Below the pieces are notes generated by a model, which saw only the letters and a program-made list of their open reading frames with translations, did no database searches and was not told the origin of the DNA. A stretch of DNA of 64,000 bases from CAVTWH01 sp963794685 (lineage in GTDB: Bacteria; Actinomycetota; Actinomycetes; Mycobacteriales; Micromonosporaceae), in assembly GCA_963794685.1 (NCBI GenBank), contig CAWCFK010000018.1, positions 496,001 through 560,000 of the forward strand. Reading direction: 5' to 3'. Position 1 is the stretch's first letter. Each line of letters opens with the position of its first letter. Below, piece after piece: positions 26,429-35,879 of this stretch. The position numbers were made by a program, and so were the translations under genes.

Positions 26429-27678
26429 GGCACCTCCAGGCTCACCAGCGTCGGACCGCCGGCCGGACTGTCCACGTGCATCCTGCCATCGAAGGCGGCC
26501 AGTCGGCGGGCGATGCCCGCCAGTCCGCTGCCCCGCTCGGGATCTGCCCCGCCGTGGCCGTTGTCGCCGATCTCGATCAGCAGCACCCCGTCGGCGTGGC
26601 GCAGTCGCAGGGTGGCGGCGGTGGCGGCGCTGTGCCGGGCGATGTTGGTGAGCGTCTCGGCGATCGCGAAGTAGACCGCCGACTCGACCGGGTCGCTGAC
26701 CCGACCGGGCAGGTCGACCGCGACGTCCACCGGCAGCGGCAGCGCCAGCGCGAGTGCCTGGGCGGCCCCGGTCAGACCGCGCTCGGCCAGTACCGGCGGG
26801 TGGATGCCGCGGACCAGTTCGCGCAGCTCCACCAGGGCCGCGCCGCTGTCCATCCGGGCCTGGGCGAGCAGTCGGGCCGCCCGCTGCGGGTCGTCGGCGA
26901 TCAGTTCCTGGGCCAGGCCGAGGCTCATGCTCAACGACACCAGCCGGGCCTGCGCGCCGTCGTGCAGGTCGCGTTCGATCCGGCGCAGCTCGGCGGCCTG
27001 CGCGTCGACCGTCTCGCTGCGGGTGTCGGTGAGTTGGCGGACCCGTAGCCGCAGCGCCTCGGCGGTGGTGGGGCGCAGCAACTGCGCGCAGAACCGGGCC
27101 TCCAGGGCCAGCAGCCGGGGCGACAGGACCAGGCCGACGGCCAGCACCAGCAGGCCGAGCGGGACGCACAGCAGCGCCTTCGGCAGGCTGTCCACCGGCC
27201 AGAACGGACCCCACTCGTAGCTGCCGACGAGCTGGTACAGCAGCAGCGGAACAGTCATTCCTTCCAGCCCGTAGGCCGGGATACTGGCGGCGAGCAGGGC
27301 GAGGAACCCGCCGATCGGCGCGCCGGCCGCCAGCCAGCCCAGGTCGCGCCAGGTGGCTGGGTCGGTGACCAGCCACCGGAACCGGGAGAAGGTGCCCAGC
27401 TTGGCCGGCGCCGGCCGGTAGGGGGTCGGGATCGTGATCCCGGACCAGCCGGCGGTGTGCCGGGCGAGGTTGGTCCGCCAGCGCACGATCCGGGTGATCA
27501 CCGGGAAGACGTGCAGTCCGAGCCCGGCCACCGGCACCAGGCCCAGCGACACCAATGACAGCGCCAGCAGGATCGGGTTGAGCGACACACACAGCACCCC
27601 GATCAGCAGGCCGCGCCCGGCAGCCAACGCCCCGGTCCGGGCCGTGCCGAGGGGGTCCTGTCGCACTGGTTCCGTCAT
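26380..27678 (-). CDS. sensor histidine kinase (HisKA_3 type)
   Basis: Membrane kinase of 432 residues, partner of the overlapping response regulator. The N-terminal half has four or more membrane helices (for example GRGLLIGVLCVSLNPILLAL and LLCVPLGLLVLAVGLVL) resembling the actinobacterial Sensor domain. The phosphoacceptor is in RRIERDLHDGAQARLVSLSM, and the ATPase domain has the N box FAIAETLTNIARHS and G boxes IGDNGHGG and GSGLAGIARR. ATG 27678 is chosen. A GTG nine bases upstream is possible. Such systems respond to cell-envelope stress, but the signal is unknown. Confidence 0.93.
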   Translation of the reverse strand: MTEPVRQDPLGTARTGALAAGRGLLIGVLCVSLNPILLALSLVSLGLVPVAGLGLHVFPVITRIVRWRTNLARHTAGWSGITIPTPYRPAPAKLGTFSRFRWLVTDPATWRDLGWLAAGAPIGGFLALLAASIPAYGLEGMTVPLLLYQLVGSYEWGPFWPVDSLPKALLCVPLGLLVLAVGLVLSPRLLALEARFCAQLLRPTTAEALRLRVRQLTDTRSETVDAQAAELRRIERDLHDGAQARLVSLSMSLGLAQELIADDPQRAARLLAQARMDSGAALVELRELVRGIHPPVLAERGLTGAAQALALALPLPVDVAVDLPGRVSDPVESAVYFAIAETLTNIARHSAATAATLRLRHADGVLLIEIGDNGHGGADPERGSGLAGIARRLAAFDGRMHVDSPAGGPTLVSLEVPCALSSPRISPSSATG

Positions 27679-27853
27679 CGCGTTCACCCCACCATTCTCG
27701 CCAGCGCCGCCGACCGGCACAGGGGTGCCAGCGCCCGGCCACGCCGGTGGTGCTGGCACCACGGTCATTCGGGCGCTGGCACTCCTGACCACAGCGACCG
27801 GACAGCGTGGGATCGATAGCGACAAACCACCTGTGATCGGAGAGGACGAGGCG

Positions 27854-29956
27854 ATGCGCCCGTACCCTGTGTTCCGTTTCCTGACCGGCCGGCACGGCAA
27901 GTTCGTGGCACTGGCACTGTGGCTCGTGATCGCCTCGGCGGCCGGGCCGCTGGCCGTCAAACTGTCCAGCGCACTGGACAACGACCAACTCGGCGCGGTG
28001 TCGGCCAGTTCCGAGGCCGCCCGCGCCGCCGACCGGGCACAGGCCGCGTTCCCGCAGCCGGACGCGCTGATCGCGGTGGCCGTCTACGCCCGTGACAGCG
28101 GGCTCACCGACGCCGACCGGGCCACCGTCGAAGCCGACCGGGCGGCGCTGGCCGGGTATGCGATCGGCGGCCGGATCGATGCCGCGCAGCCCAGCGCGGA
28201 CGGCAAGGCGCTGCTGCTCAGCTTCCCGCTGGCCGGTGACGACGACGCGCAGACCGCCGCGGTACCGAAGATCAAGGACGAGCTTGCCGCCGGTACCCCC
28301 GCGGGTCTGCACACCGCCCTCACCGGCTCGGCCGGGGCGAACGACGACATCTTCGACGCCTTCAGCGGGATGGACGGCGCGCTGCTGGCCGCCACCGCGC
28401 TCGCCGTCGCGCTGCTGCTGGTGCTCACCTACCGCAGCCCGGTGCTGTGGCTGCTGCCGCTGCTCTGCGTGGGCGTCGCCAGTCAACTCGCCAGCGCCGT
28501 GGTCTACCTGCTGGCCAGGCACGCCGGGCTGACCGTCGACTTCCAGAGCCAGAGCATCCTGACCATCCTGGTCTTCGGCGTCGGGGTGGACTACGCGCTG
28601 CTGCTGATCGCCCGCTACCGGGAGGCGCTACGCACCTACGCCGACCGGCACGAGGCGATGGCCCACGCCGTGCGCCGCTGCCTGCCGGCGCTCTCCGCCT
28701 CGGCGGCCACCGTGGTGCTCGGGCTGCTCTGCCTGCTCGCCGCCGACCTGCCGGCGACCCGGGGACTCGGCCCGGTCGGCGCGGTCGGCGTGGCCGCCGC
28801 CTTCCTGGTGATGACCACCCTGCTGCCGGTGATGCTGGTGCTCTGCGGCCGGTGGGTGTTCTGGCCGTTCGTGCCCCGGGTCGGCCAGGCCACTCCGGAG
28901 CACCGCGGCTGGCGGCGGATCGCCGGCGCGGTGGCCGCCCGGCCGCGCGCCATCTGGATCGGCAGCGCCGCCGTGCTGCTCGCGCTGACTCTCGGCCTCG
29001 GCACGCTGAGCATCGGGCTGCCCGGCGACGAGGCGTTCACCACCGAGGTCGGTTCGATCACCGGGCAGCACCTGATCTCCGCGCACTACCCGGCCGGCAC
29101 CACCGCGCCCGCCGAGGTCACCGCCCGTGCGAACAGCGCCGACGCGGTCGTCGCGGCGGCCCGGTCGGTGCCCGGGGTGGCCGAGCCGCTGCCTGCGCAG
29201 ACGTCGGCCGACACCCAGTGGGTACGCATCCCGGTGGTACTCGCCGATCCGCCGGACAGCCCGGCCGCCGAGGAGACGGTGCGCGACCTGCGTACCGCCG
29301 TGCACGCGGTGCCCGGCGCGCAGGCCCTGGTCGGCGGGGACACCGCGGTGACCCTGGACACCGACGACACCGCCGGCCGGGACAACCGGGTGGTCATCCC
29401 ACTGATCCTGGCGGTCGTACTGGTTGTCCTGATCCTGCTGCTCCGCGCTCTGGTCGCTCCGCTGCTGCTGCTGGTCAGCGTGGTGCTGTCGTACGCGGCG
29501 GCGCTCGGCGCGGCGGGGCTGATCCTCACCGCACTCGGCCACCCCCGACTGTGGGTGGCGCTGCCGTTGCAAACCTTCGTGTTCCTGGTGGCGCTCGGTG
29601 TCGACTACACCATCTTCCTGATGACCCGGGCGCGCGAGGAGACCGCGCTGCACGGCCACCGGGTCGGGGTACCGCGGGCACTCGAAGTCACCGGCGGCGT
29701 CATCACCAGCGCCGGGGTGGTGCTCGCGGCCACCTTCGCGGCGCTGTGTGTGCTGCCGCTGGTGCCCTCGGTGCAGATCGCCGTGGTGGTGGCGGCCGGC
29801 GTACTGCTGGACACCACGATCGTCCGGACCCTGCTGGTCCCGGCGCTCGCCCTGGACCTGGGCCGGGCGACCTGGTGGCCGGGTCGGCTGAGCCGGCCGG
29901 GCGCACCGACCGTCCCCGCCGGCCCCGAGCCCGCCCCGGTCCCGGCGGCCAGGTAA
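27854..29956 (+). CDS. MMPL/RND-family transporter
   Basis: Export pump of 700 residues in the MmpL/ActII-3 family, which moves lipids, polyketides or drugs. It has two repeats, each with one N-terminal helix, a periplasmic loop and five clustered helices. Typical elements are the FGVGVDYALLLIARYRE and LGVDYTIFLMTRAREE segments, whose Asp-Tyr pairs carry the proton path. ATG 27854 follows GGAGAGGACGAG. It is divergent from the two-component genes over a 175-base gap, the probable site of joint control. A Pro-rich tail of 25 residues ends the protein. Confidence 0.93.
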   Translation: MRPYPVFRFLTGRHGKFVALALWLVIASAAGPLAVKLSSALDNDQLGAVSASSEAARAADRAQAAFPQPDALIAVAVYARDSGLTDADRATVEADRAALAGYAIGGRIDAAQPSADGKALLLSFPLAGDDDAQTAAVPKIKDELAAGTPAGLHTALTGSAGANDDIFDAFSGMDGALLAATALAVALLLVLTYRSPVLWLLPLLCVGVASQLASAVVYLLARHAGLTVDFQSQSILTILVFGVGVDYALLLIARYREALRTYADRHEAMAHAVRRCLPALSASAATVVLGLLCLLAADLPATRGLGPVGAVGVAAAFLVMTTLLPVMLVLCGRWVFWPFVPRVGQATPEHRGWRRIAGAVAARPRAIWIGSAAVLLALTLGLGTLSIGLPGDEAFTTEVGSITGQHLISAHYPAGTTAPAEVTARANSADAVVAAARSVPGVAEPLPAQTSADTQWVRIPVVLADPPDSPAAEETVRDLRTAVHAVPGAQALVGGDTAVTLDTDDTAGRDNRVVIPLILAVVLVVLILLLRALVAPLLLLVSVVLSYAAALGAAGLILTALGHPRLWVALPLQTFVFLVALGVDYTIFLMTRAREETALHGHRVGVPRALEVTGGVITSAGVVLAATFAALCVLPLVPSVQIAVVVAAGVLLDTTIVRTLLVPALALDLGRATWWPGRLSRPGAPTVPAGPEPAPVPAAR

Positions 29957-30007
29957 CGGCCCGCTCCTGCGGCACCTCACGATCGGCGGCCCGCGCACCC
30001 CGCGCCG

Positions 30008-30092
30008 GGTCGTCGATCGCTGTCCGCGCAGTCCCTGCGAGCGCCGTCGATCGCTGTCAGCACGTCCCTGCGAGCGTCGCCGATCGCGGTGC
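30008..30092. repeat. degenerate 34-base tandem repeat
   Basis: Between the MMPL gene and the LacI gene a unit built on CGTCGATCGCTGTC...GTCCCTGCGAGCG recurs two and a half times at about 35-base spacing. There is no gene in this 229-base gap. The units contain CGATCG palindromes and could be a regulator array or a harmless minisatellite. Confidence 0.65.
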
Positions 30093-30185
30093 GTGTAGCC
30101 GTGCGTCGGGTCGCCGGTCGCGGTCGGGGCCGCCCGGCATCCGGTGCGGGCCCGGCTGGGATAGCCTCTGGCCGGGAGGTCGGGC

Positions 30186-31196
30186 GTGACTGCGGAAGAT
30201 CATCGGCCAACCCTGGAGTTGGTGGCCCTGCGGGCCGGCGTCTCCCGGGCCACCGTCTCCCGGGTTGTCAACGGCTCCCTCACGGTGCAGCCGGAGACCC
30301 GGGACGCGGTCCTCAAGGCCGTCCGGGAACTCGGCTACGTGCCCAACGCCGCCGCGCGCAGCCTGGTCACCCAGCGGACCAACTCGATGGCGCTGGTCTT
30401 CCCGGAGCCGGCCGCCCGGGTCTTCTCCGACGACCCGTTCTTCCCCAGCCTGGTCCGCGGCGTCAGCCAGGAGCTGGAGGACAACGACCGGCAGCTGGTG
30501 CTGATGATGGCCAACTCACCCAGCAGCCACGCCCGCATCGAGCAGTACGCGCTGGCCCGGCACGTCGACGGGGTGATGCTGGCGTCCATGCACGGTGCCG
30601 ACCCGCTGCCGCTGGCACTGGCCCGGATGGGCATTCCGGTGGTGGCGATGGAGCGGCCGCTCGGCAAGGCCGCGGTGCCGATCGTCGGAGTCGACTCGAT
30701 CGCGGGCGCGGCGGCGGCCGTCCGGCACCTGGTCGACCGGGGCCGGAGCCGGATCGCCACCATCGCCGGACCGCAGGACATGCCGGCGGGTATCGACCGG
30801 CTGGCCGGGTACCGCCAGCAGGTACGCGCCGCCGGCCGGCCGGAGATCGTGGCCGAGGGCGACTTCACCCGCAGCTCCGGCGAGGCGGCGATGCGCGACC
30901 TGCTGGCCCGCGCACCCGACCTGGACGCCGTCTTCGTCGCCTCCGACCTGATGGCGCACGGCGCACTGCAGGCGCTTCGGGCCGGCGGTCGCCAGGTTCC
31001 CACCGACGTGGCGGTGGTCGGCTTCGACGACATCGAGATGGCCCAGTACACCGATCCACCGCTGACCACCGTGCGGCAGCCGGTGGTGGAGCTGGGCCGG
31101 CTGCTGGCCCGCCAGTTGATCGCCCTGGTGGCCGGCCAGGAGGTGGCCCGCTCGGTGGTGCTGCGTACCGAACTGGTGGTCCGCCAGTCCAGCTGA
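30186..31196 (+). CDS. LacI-family transcriptional regulator
   Basis: Sugar-responsive repressor of 336 residues. The helix-turn-helix (LVALRAGVSRATVSRVVNGS) and hinge (VPNAAARSLVTQRT) precede a periplasmic-binding-like core (MALVFPEPAARVF, PIVGVDSIAGA, VAVVGFDDIEMAQYTDPPL, TTVRQP). The start is GTG 30186. No sugar transport or hydrolase gene is adjacent, so the regulon lies elsewhere. The nearby carbohydrate enzymes are at least 6 kb away. Confidence 0.93.
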   Translation: MTAEDHRPTLELVALRAGVSRATVSRVVNGSLTVQPETRDAVLKAVRELGYVPNAAARSLVTQRTNSMALVFPEPAARVFSDDPFFPSLVRGVSQELEDNDRQLVLMMANSPSSHARIEQYALARHVDGVMLASMHGADPLPLALARMGIPVVAMERPLGKAAVPIVGVDSIAGAAAAVRHLVDRGRSRIATIAGPQDMPAGIDRLAGYRQQVRAAGRPEIVAEGDFTRSSGEAAMRDLLARAPDLDAVFVASDLMAHGALQALRAGGRQVPTDVAVVGFDDIEMAQYTDPPLTTVRQPVVELGRLLARQLIALVAGQEVARSVVLRTELVVRQSS

Positions 31197-31238
31197 CCCC
31201 GGGGCGCTCGGGCCGGTTGGTACCGCAGAATCGGGGAC

Positions 31239-33128
31239 ATGAGTTCACCGGCGCCGCAGTCGCTCTGGTCCCGTCGTAGCCGGTGGAGCCGGGACCGGCC
31301 CACGCCACTGCGCCGTTTCCTGCGTACCGAGACCGGGAGCGCGGCCGTGCTGCTCGCGGCCACGGTGGCGGCGCTGGTCTGGGTGAACGTGGACGCCGGC
31401 TCGTACGAGTCGGTGTGGCACACCAGCGCGTCGGTGACGGTGGGCCGGTGGCACCTCGGTGACGACGTCCGGGGCTGGGTCAACAGCGGGCTGATGGCGT
31501 TCTTCTTCTTCTCGGTGGGGCTGGAGGCGCGGCGCGAGTTCGACCTGGGGGAGCTGCGCGAGCGCCGCCGACTGGCGTTGCCGATGGCGGCCGCGCTGGC
31601 CGGCATGGCCGTACCCGCGCTGATCTACCTGGCCGTCAACGCCGGCTCCGGGCAGGGGCACGGCTGGGGTGTGGCGATCTCCACCGACACCGCCTTCGCG
31701 CTGGGCATCCTGGCGCTGATCGGCCCCCGCTACGGCGACCGGCTGCGGGCCTTCCTGCTCACCGTCGCCGTCGTCGACGACGTGGCGGCGCTGGTGGTGA
31801 TCGCGGTGTTCTACAGCGAGCGGCTGGACTGGGTGGCGCTGGGCGTCGGGATCGGCTTCTTCGCGGTGCTGCTCGGGCTGCGCGCGCTGGGCGTCCGGGT
31901 CGGCCTGCCGTACCTGCTGCTGGGGGTGTGCACCTGGGTGGCGGTGTTCTCCTCGGGGATCGATCCGGTGGTGGTGGGGCTGGCGATGGGCGCGCTCACC
32001 TACGCCTACCAGGCGTCCCGGGGCGACCTGGAACGGGCCGCCGACCGGTTCCGGCTGTTCCGCGAGCAGCCGACCCCCGAACTGGCCCGGGACGCCCGGG
32101 TGGCGGTGGCCGACGCGCTGTCCCCCAACGACCGGCTGCAACAGCTGTACCACCCGTGGGTGAGCTACCTGATCGTGCCGCTCTTCGCGCTCTGCAACGC
32201 CGGGATCGCCATCGACACGAGCTTCCTGGCCCGGGCGTACACCTCGCCGGTGACGCTCGGCATCATCGCCGGGTACCTGCTGGGCAAGCCGGTCGGGCTG
32301 GTCGGCGCGGCAGCACTGGTGACCCGGTTGAGCCGGGGTCGGCTGCGCCCGCCGGTCGGCTGGGCCTCGGTACTGGGCATCGGCGCGCTCGGCGGGCTCG
32401 GCTTTACCGTCTCGCTGCTGGTGGCCACCCTCGCCTTCGACGGCGACCGGCTGGCCGAGGCGAAGCTGGGCATCCTCACCGCGGCTGTCGGGGCGGCCGT
32501 GCTGAGCTGGCTGGTGTTCCGGATCACCGGGATGTTCCCGGCGCCACGGCGGGCCAGGGCGCTGCTGGGTACCGCCGAGTCGATCGTGGACCTGGCGGTG
32601 GCCGTGGACGACGACCGCGACCACCTGCGCGGCCCCGCCGAGGCGCCGGTGACCGTGGTCGAGTACGGCGACTTCGAGTGCCCGTACTGCGGGCAGGCCG
32701 AGCCGGTGGTCCGCGAGCTGCTCGCCGGCCACGGCGATGTCCGCTACGTCTGGCGGCACCTGCCGCTCACCGACGTGCACCCGCACGCCCAGCTCGCCGC
32801 GCTGGCCGCCGAGGCCGCCGCCGACCAGGACGCCTTCTGGGCGATGCACGACCTGCTGCTGGCGCACCAGGAGGCGCTGCGGATGGTCGACCTGGTCGGC
32901 TACGCCCGGGAGCTGGGCCTGGACGTGGCGCGCTTCGAGCGGCACGTCATGGACGGCCGGGGGACCGCTCAGGTGGAGGCCGACCTGGAGTCGGCGGACC
33001 TGTCCGGGGTCTCGGGTACCCCGACGTTCTTCGTGAACGGCCGCCGTCACCAGGGCGCGTACGACATCGCGACGCTGTCCGAGGCGGTCCGGTTGGCCAA
33101 GACCCGGGCGGCGATCCTGGCCCGCTGA
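31239..33128 (+). CDS. nhaA: NhaA sodium/proton antiporter fused to a DsbA-like domain
   Basis: Membrane antiporter of 629 residues. The NhaA part (about 25-440) shows FFFFSVGLEARREF, the unwound-helix segment STDTAFALGILALIG and the ion-site aspartates in TVAVVDDVAALVV. A cytosolic linker leads to a thioredoxin-fold module (about 465-629) with VVEYGDFECPYCGQAEPVV, the CPYC redox pair at 481-484, and the cis-Pro loop VSGTPTFFVNG. This fusion is known in actinobacteria and some other groups. The role of the redox domain is not established. The gene is monocistronic. Confidence 0.93.
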   Translation: MSSPAPQSLWSRRSRWSRDRPTPLRRFLRTETGSAAVLLAATVAALVWVNVDAGSYESVWHTSASVTVGRWHLGDDVRGWVNSGLMAFFFFSVGLEARREFDLGELRERRRLALPMAAALAGMAVPALIYLAVNAGSGQGHGWGVAISTDTAFALGILALIGPRYGDRLRAFLLTVAVVDDVAALVVIAVFYSERLDWVALGVGIGFFAVLLGLRALGVRVGLPYLLLGVCTWVAVFSSGIDPVVVGLAMGALTYAYQASRGDLERAADRFRLFREQPTPELARDARVAVADALSPNDRLQQLYHPWVSYLIVPLFALCNAGIAIDTSFLARAYTSPVTLGIIAGYLLGKPVGLVGAAALVTRLSRGRLRPPVGWASVLGIGALGGLGFTVSLLVATLAFDGDRLAEAKLGILTAAVGAAVLSWLVFRITGMFPAPRRARALLGTAESIVDLAVAVDDDRDHLRGPAEAPVTVVEYGDFECPYCGQAEPVVRELLAGHGDVRYVWRHLPLTDVHPHAQLAALAAEAAADQDAFWAMHDLLLAHQEALRMVDLVGYARELGLDVARFERHVMDGRGTAQVEADLESADLSGVSGTPTFFVNGRRHQGAYDIATLSEAVRLAKTRAAILAR

Positions 33129-33240
33129 AGGCCCCGCCCGGCGCGTTGACCAGGAACAAACGCCCTCGCCCGGCCCGCTCGCCCGGGTCGGGAAACCCTT
33201 GCCGGACCCCATGATCGGTTAACTCCACATTTCACGCATT

Positions 33241-33259
33241 GAGATATCTGAATATCGTT
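33241..33259 (+). promoter_or_regulatory. AT-rich inverted repeat upstream of the G1 protease gene
   Basis: GATATCTGAATATC (five-base arms, four-base loop) sits in a strikingly AT-rich stretch about 60 bases before the protease start. It may be the promoter or a regulator site. I do not recognise the motif. Confidence 0.35.
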
Positions 33260-33311
33260 CATAGCTTGGCGCTACCCGTACCCCCAGGGACCTCACGAAG
33301 GAGCCCCCCGT

Positions 33312-34070
33312 ATGCGCCAACTGATCGCCCGGCTCGGCACGCTCGCGGCCGGTGCCACCCTCGCCGCCGGACTCGTGGTCAGCGTGCCGGCCACCGCAGT
33401 CGCGGCCGGTTCGCCGTTCGCGCCGGCCAGCCACCCCGCCACCGGCCGGGCCGCCCGGCACGCCGGCTTCAACATCAACGGCTACAACTGGGGCGGGTAC
33501 GCCGCCACCGGCTCCGGCTTCACCTCGGTCACCGCGACCTGGGTCGAGCCGACCGCCACCTGCAACTCCACCGCCGACCTCTACGCCCCCTGGGTCGGTA
33601 TCGACGGGTACAGCTCCAGCACCGTGGAGCAGACCGGCGTAGCCACCGACTGCTCCTCAGGGCACGCCGTCTACCAGGCCTGGTACGAGATGTACCCGGC
33701 CGCGCCGGTATACCTGTCGACCAGCTCGTACCCGGTTGCCCCGGGCAACTCGATCACCGCGTCGGTCACCTACGCCGGCAGCTCCAACTACACCCTCAAG
33801 CTGGTCAACAACTCCCGTGGCTGGACCTACACCACCACCAAGAAGCTGAGCTCGGCCCGCCGGTACAGCGCTGAAGTGATCATCGAGTCGCCCACCGGGG
33901 CGTACCCGAGGTTCGGCACCATCTCGTTCACCAACGCGAAGATCAACGGGGCGAACCTGAGCTCGTTCAGCCCGGTGGCGCTGGACCCCAGCTCCGGCGG
34001 GATCTACGAGGCGCGCACCAACGCCATCACCGGTGGTACCGCCTTCACCATGACCTACCTGCACGAGTAG
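33312..34070 (+). CDS. secreted G1-family (eqolisin-like) glutamic endopeptidase
   Basis: Acid protease of 252 residues with a Gln/Glu catalytic pair. The signal peptide ends near AVAAG (residue 33). The domain shows the family's start NINGYNWGGYAATGSGFTSV, TATWVEPT, the catalytic Gln in AVYQAWYEMYP and the catalytic Glu in YSAEVIIESP, then the FTNAKINGANL strand. Length is near that of mature eqolisins with a short propeptide. ATG 33312 has GAAGGAG upstream. G1 proteases are best known in fungi, and bacterial copies are fewer but established. Confidence 0.92.
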   Translation: MRQLIARLGTLAAGATLAAGLVVSVPATAVAAGSPFAPASHPATGRAARHAGFNINGYNWGGYAATGSGFTSVTATWVEPTATCNSTADLYAPWVGIDGYSSSTVEQTGVATDCSSGHAVYQAWYEMYPAAPVYLSTSSYPVAPGNSITASVTYAGSSNYTLKLVNNSRGWTYTTTKKLSSARRYSAEVIIESPTGAYPRFGTISFTNAKINGANLSSFSPVALDPSSGGIYEARTNAITGGTAFTMTYLHE

Positions 34071-34103
34071 CGAGCCACCCACCCGCCCACGCGGGTGGCA
34101 GGC

Positions 34104-34135
34104 CGGTGGCCGGGTCCGGGCGGGCCCGGCCACCG
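34104..34135 (+). terminator. terminator hairpin after the G1 protease gene
   Basis: Eleven-base perfect stem CGGTGGCCGGG with its complement around a ten-base loop, 33 bases after the stop codon. Confidence 0.7.
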
Positions 34136-34357
34136 CCGTGCCCGCCGGCATCCGTGGCCGGTCGCGCCGCTATCCTGAGCGGGTCGCCGGCCCTGGCCCT
34201 ACCGCCCAGGGCGGCGTGCGCCGTCGGCGGCTCCCACCAGGAGAAGACCCCGACCGGCGCCGGTTGGACGGGCGACGCGGCCCGCCCGCACCGCCGGGTA
34301 CGGCGACGACAGATGCTTCCCGGGTTCGGATGAACCGTGACGACAGGCAGGCAGACG

Positions 34358-35815
34358 ATGAGTGATCAGGCAACACCGCAGGCAACCGCGCAGATCGGGG
34401 TGACCGGGCTGGCCGTGATGGGCCGCAATCTCGCCCGCAATCTGGCCCGGCACGGCTTCCGGGTGGCCCTGCACAACCGCTCGGTGGAGAAGACCCGCAG
34501 CCTGGTCGCCGAGCACGGGGACGAGGGCGCCTTCATCCCGAGCGAGTCGACCGCCGACTTCGTGGCCTCCCTGGAGCGGCCCCGCGCGATCATCATCATG
34601 GTCAAGGCCGGCGGGCCGACCGACGCCGTGATCGACGAGCTGGCGACGCTGCTGGAGCCGGGCGACATCATCGTCGACGCCGGCAACGCGCACTTCGCCG
34701 ACACCCGTCGCCGGGAGGAGGCGCTGCGCGCGCAGGGCCTGCACTTCGTGGGTACCGGCGTGTCCGGCGGCGAGGAGGGCGCGCTGCTCGGGCCGAGCAT
34801 CATGCCGGGCGGCTCGAAGGAGTCCTACGCCAAGCTGGGCCCCATCTTCGAGTCGATCGCCGCCCAGGTGGACGGGGTGCCGTGCTGCATCCACGTCGGG
34901 CCGGACGGCGCCGGGCACTTCGTCAAGATGGTGCACAACGGCATCGAGTACGCCGACATGCAGCTCATCGCGGAGGCGTACGACCTGCTGCGCACCGGCA
35001 TCGGCGCGACCCCCGGCGAGATCGCCGAGATCTTCCGGGAGTGGAACACCGGCGAGCTGGAGTCGTTCCTGATCGAGATCACCGCCGACGTGTTGGCGCA
35101 CACCGACGCCGTCACCGGCGCGCCGTTCGTGGACATCGTGCAGGACCAGGCCGAGCAGAAGGGTACCGGCCGGTGGACCGTGCAGAGCGCGCTCGACCTC
35201 GGCATCCCGATTACCGGCATCGCCGAGGCCACCTTCGCCCGGTCGCTGTCCGGCCACGCCGACCAGCGCGCTGCCGCCCGTGCGGCGTTCCCGGCCGTGG
35301 CGCAGGCCGAGTCGGAGATCACCGACCGGGCCGGCTTCATCGAGGACGTCCGGCGGGCCCTGCTGGCCTCCAAGATCGTCGCGTACGCCCAGGGCTTCGA
35401 CCACATCCAGGCCGGCAGCCAGGAGTACGGCTGGGACATCGACCGGGGCGCCACCGCGATGATCTGGCGCGGCGGCTGCATCATCCGGGCCCGCTTCCTC
35501 GACCGCATCCACGAGGCGTACCAGCAGCAGCCCGACCTGCCCACGCTGATGGTGGCGCCGTACTTCGCGCAGTCCATCGCCGACGGCGTGCCGAGCTGGC
35601 GGCGGGTGGTCGCGCACGCGGCCGCCGTTGGGGTACCCACTCCGGCGTTCTCCTCGTCGCTGGCGTACTTCGACGGGCTGCGCCGCGACCGGCTGCCGGC
35701 CGCGCTGATCCAGGGCCTGCGGGACAACTTCGGCGCGCACACCTACCGCCGGGTGGACCGCGACGGCACCTTCCACACCCTGTGGGCCGCCGACAAGTCG
35801 GAGAAGGACGCCTGA
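34358..35815 (+). CDS. gnd: 6-phosphogluconate dehydrogenase (decarboxylating)
   Basis: Enzyme of the oxidative pentose phosphate pathway that turns 6-phosphogluconate into ribulose 5-phosphate, giving NADPH and CO2. It has 485 residues, the long dimeric form. The NADP fold is IGVTGLAVMGRNLARNLARHG, and the substrate site includes VDAGNAHFADT, GTGVSGGEEGALLGPSIMPG and FVKMVHNGIEYADMQLIAEA with the catalytic Lys and Glu. The C-terminal sugar-binding tail is present (RDNFGAHTYRRVD). ATG 34358 is used. A GTG seven codons upstream is possible. Confidence 0.96.
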   Translation: MSDQATPQATAQIGVTGLAVMGRNLARNLARHGFRVALHNRSVEKTRSLVAEHGDEGAFIPSESTADFVASLERPRAIIIMVKAGGPTDAVIDELATLLEPGDIIVDAGNAHFADTRRREEALRAQGLHFVGTGVSGGEEGALLGPSIMPGGSKESYAKLGPIFESIAAQVDGVPCCIHVGPDGAGHFVKMVHNGIEYADMQLIAEAYDLLRTGIGATPGEIAEIFREWNTGELESFLIEITADVLAHTDAVTGAPFVDIVQDQAEQKGTGRWTVQSALDLGIPITGIAEATFARSLSGHADQRAAARAAFPAVAQAESEITDRAGFIEDVRRALLASKIVAYAQGFDHIQAGSQEYGWDIDRGATAMIWRGGCIIRARFLDRIHEAYQQQPDLPTLMVAPYFAQSIADGVPSWRRVVAHAAAVGVPTPAFSSSLAYFDGLRRDRLPAALIQGLRDNFGAHTYRRVDRDGTFHTLWAADKSEKDA

Positions 35816-35820
35816 GCAAC

Positions 35821-35859
35821 GCCGCCGCGACGGGGTGCCGGACACCCCGTCGCGGCGGC
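35821..35859 (+). terminator. strong terminator hairpin after gnd
   Basis: A perfect 17-base stem (GCCGCCGCGACGGGGTG and complement) with a five-base loop begins five bases after the gnd stop. Confidence 0.85.
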
Positions 35860-35879
35860 CCGCACGGTAGTCTGTAGAC

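Noticed and set aside
25784..28522. Open frame of 912 codons on the minus strand that includes the response regulator
   Set aside because: Only the last 214 codons are protein-like. The rest is the shadow of the histidine kinase gene in another frame, and a good ribosome site marks the internal GTG.
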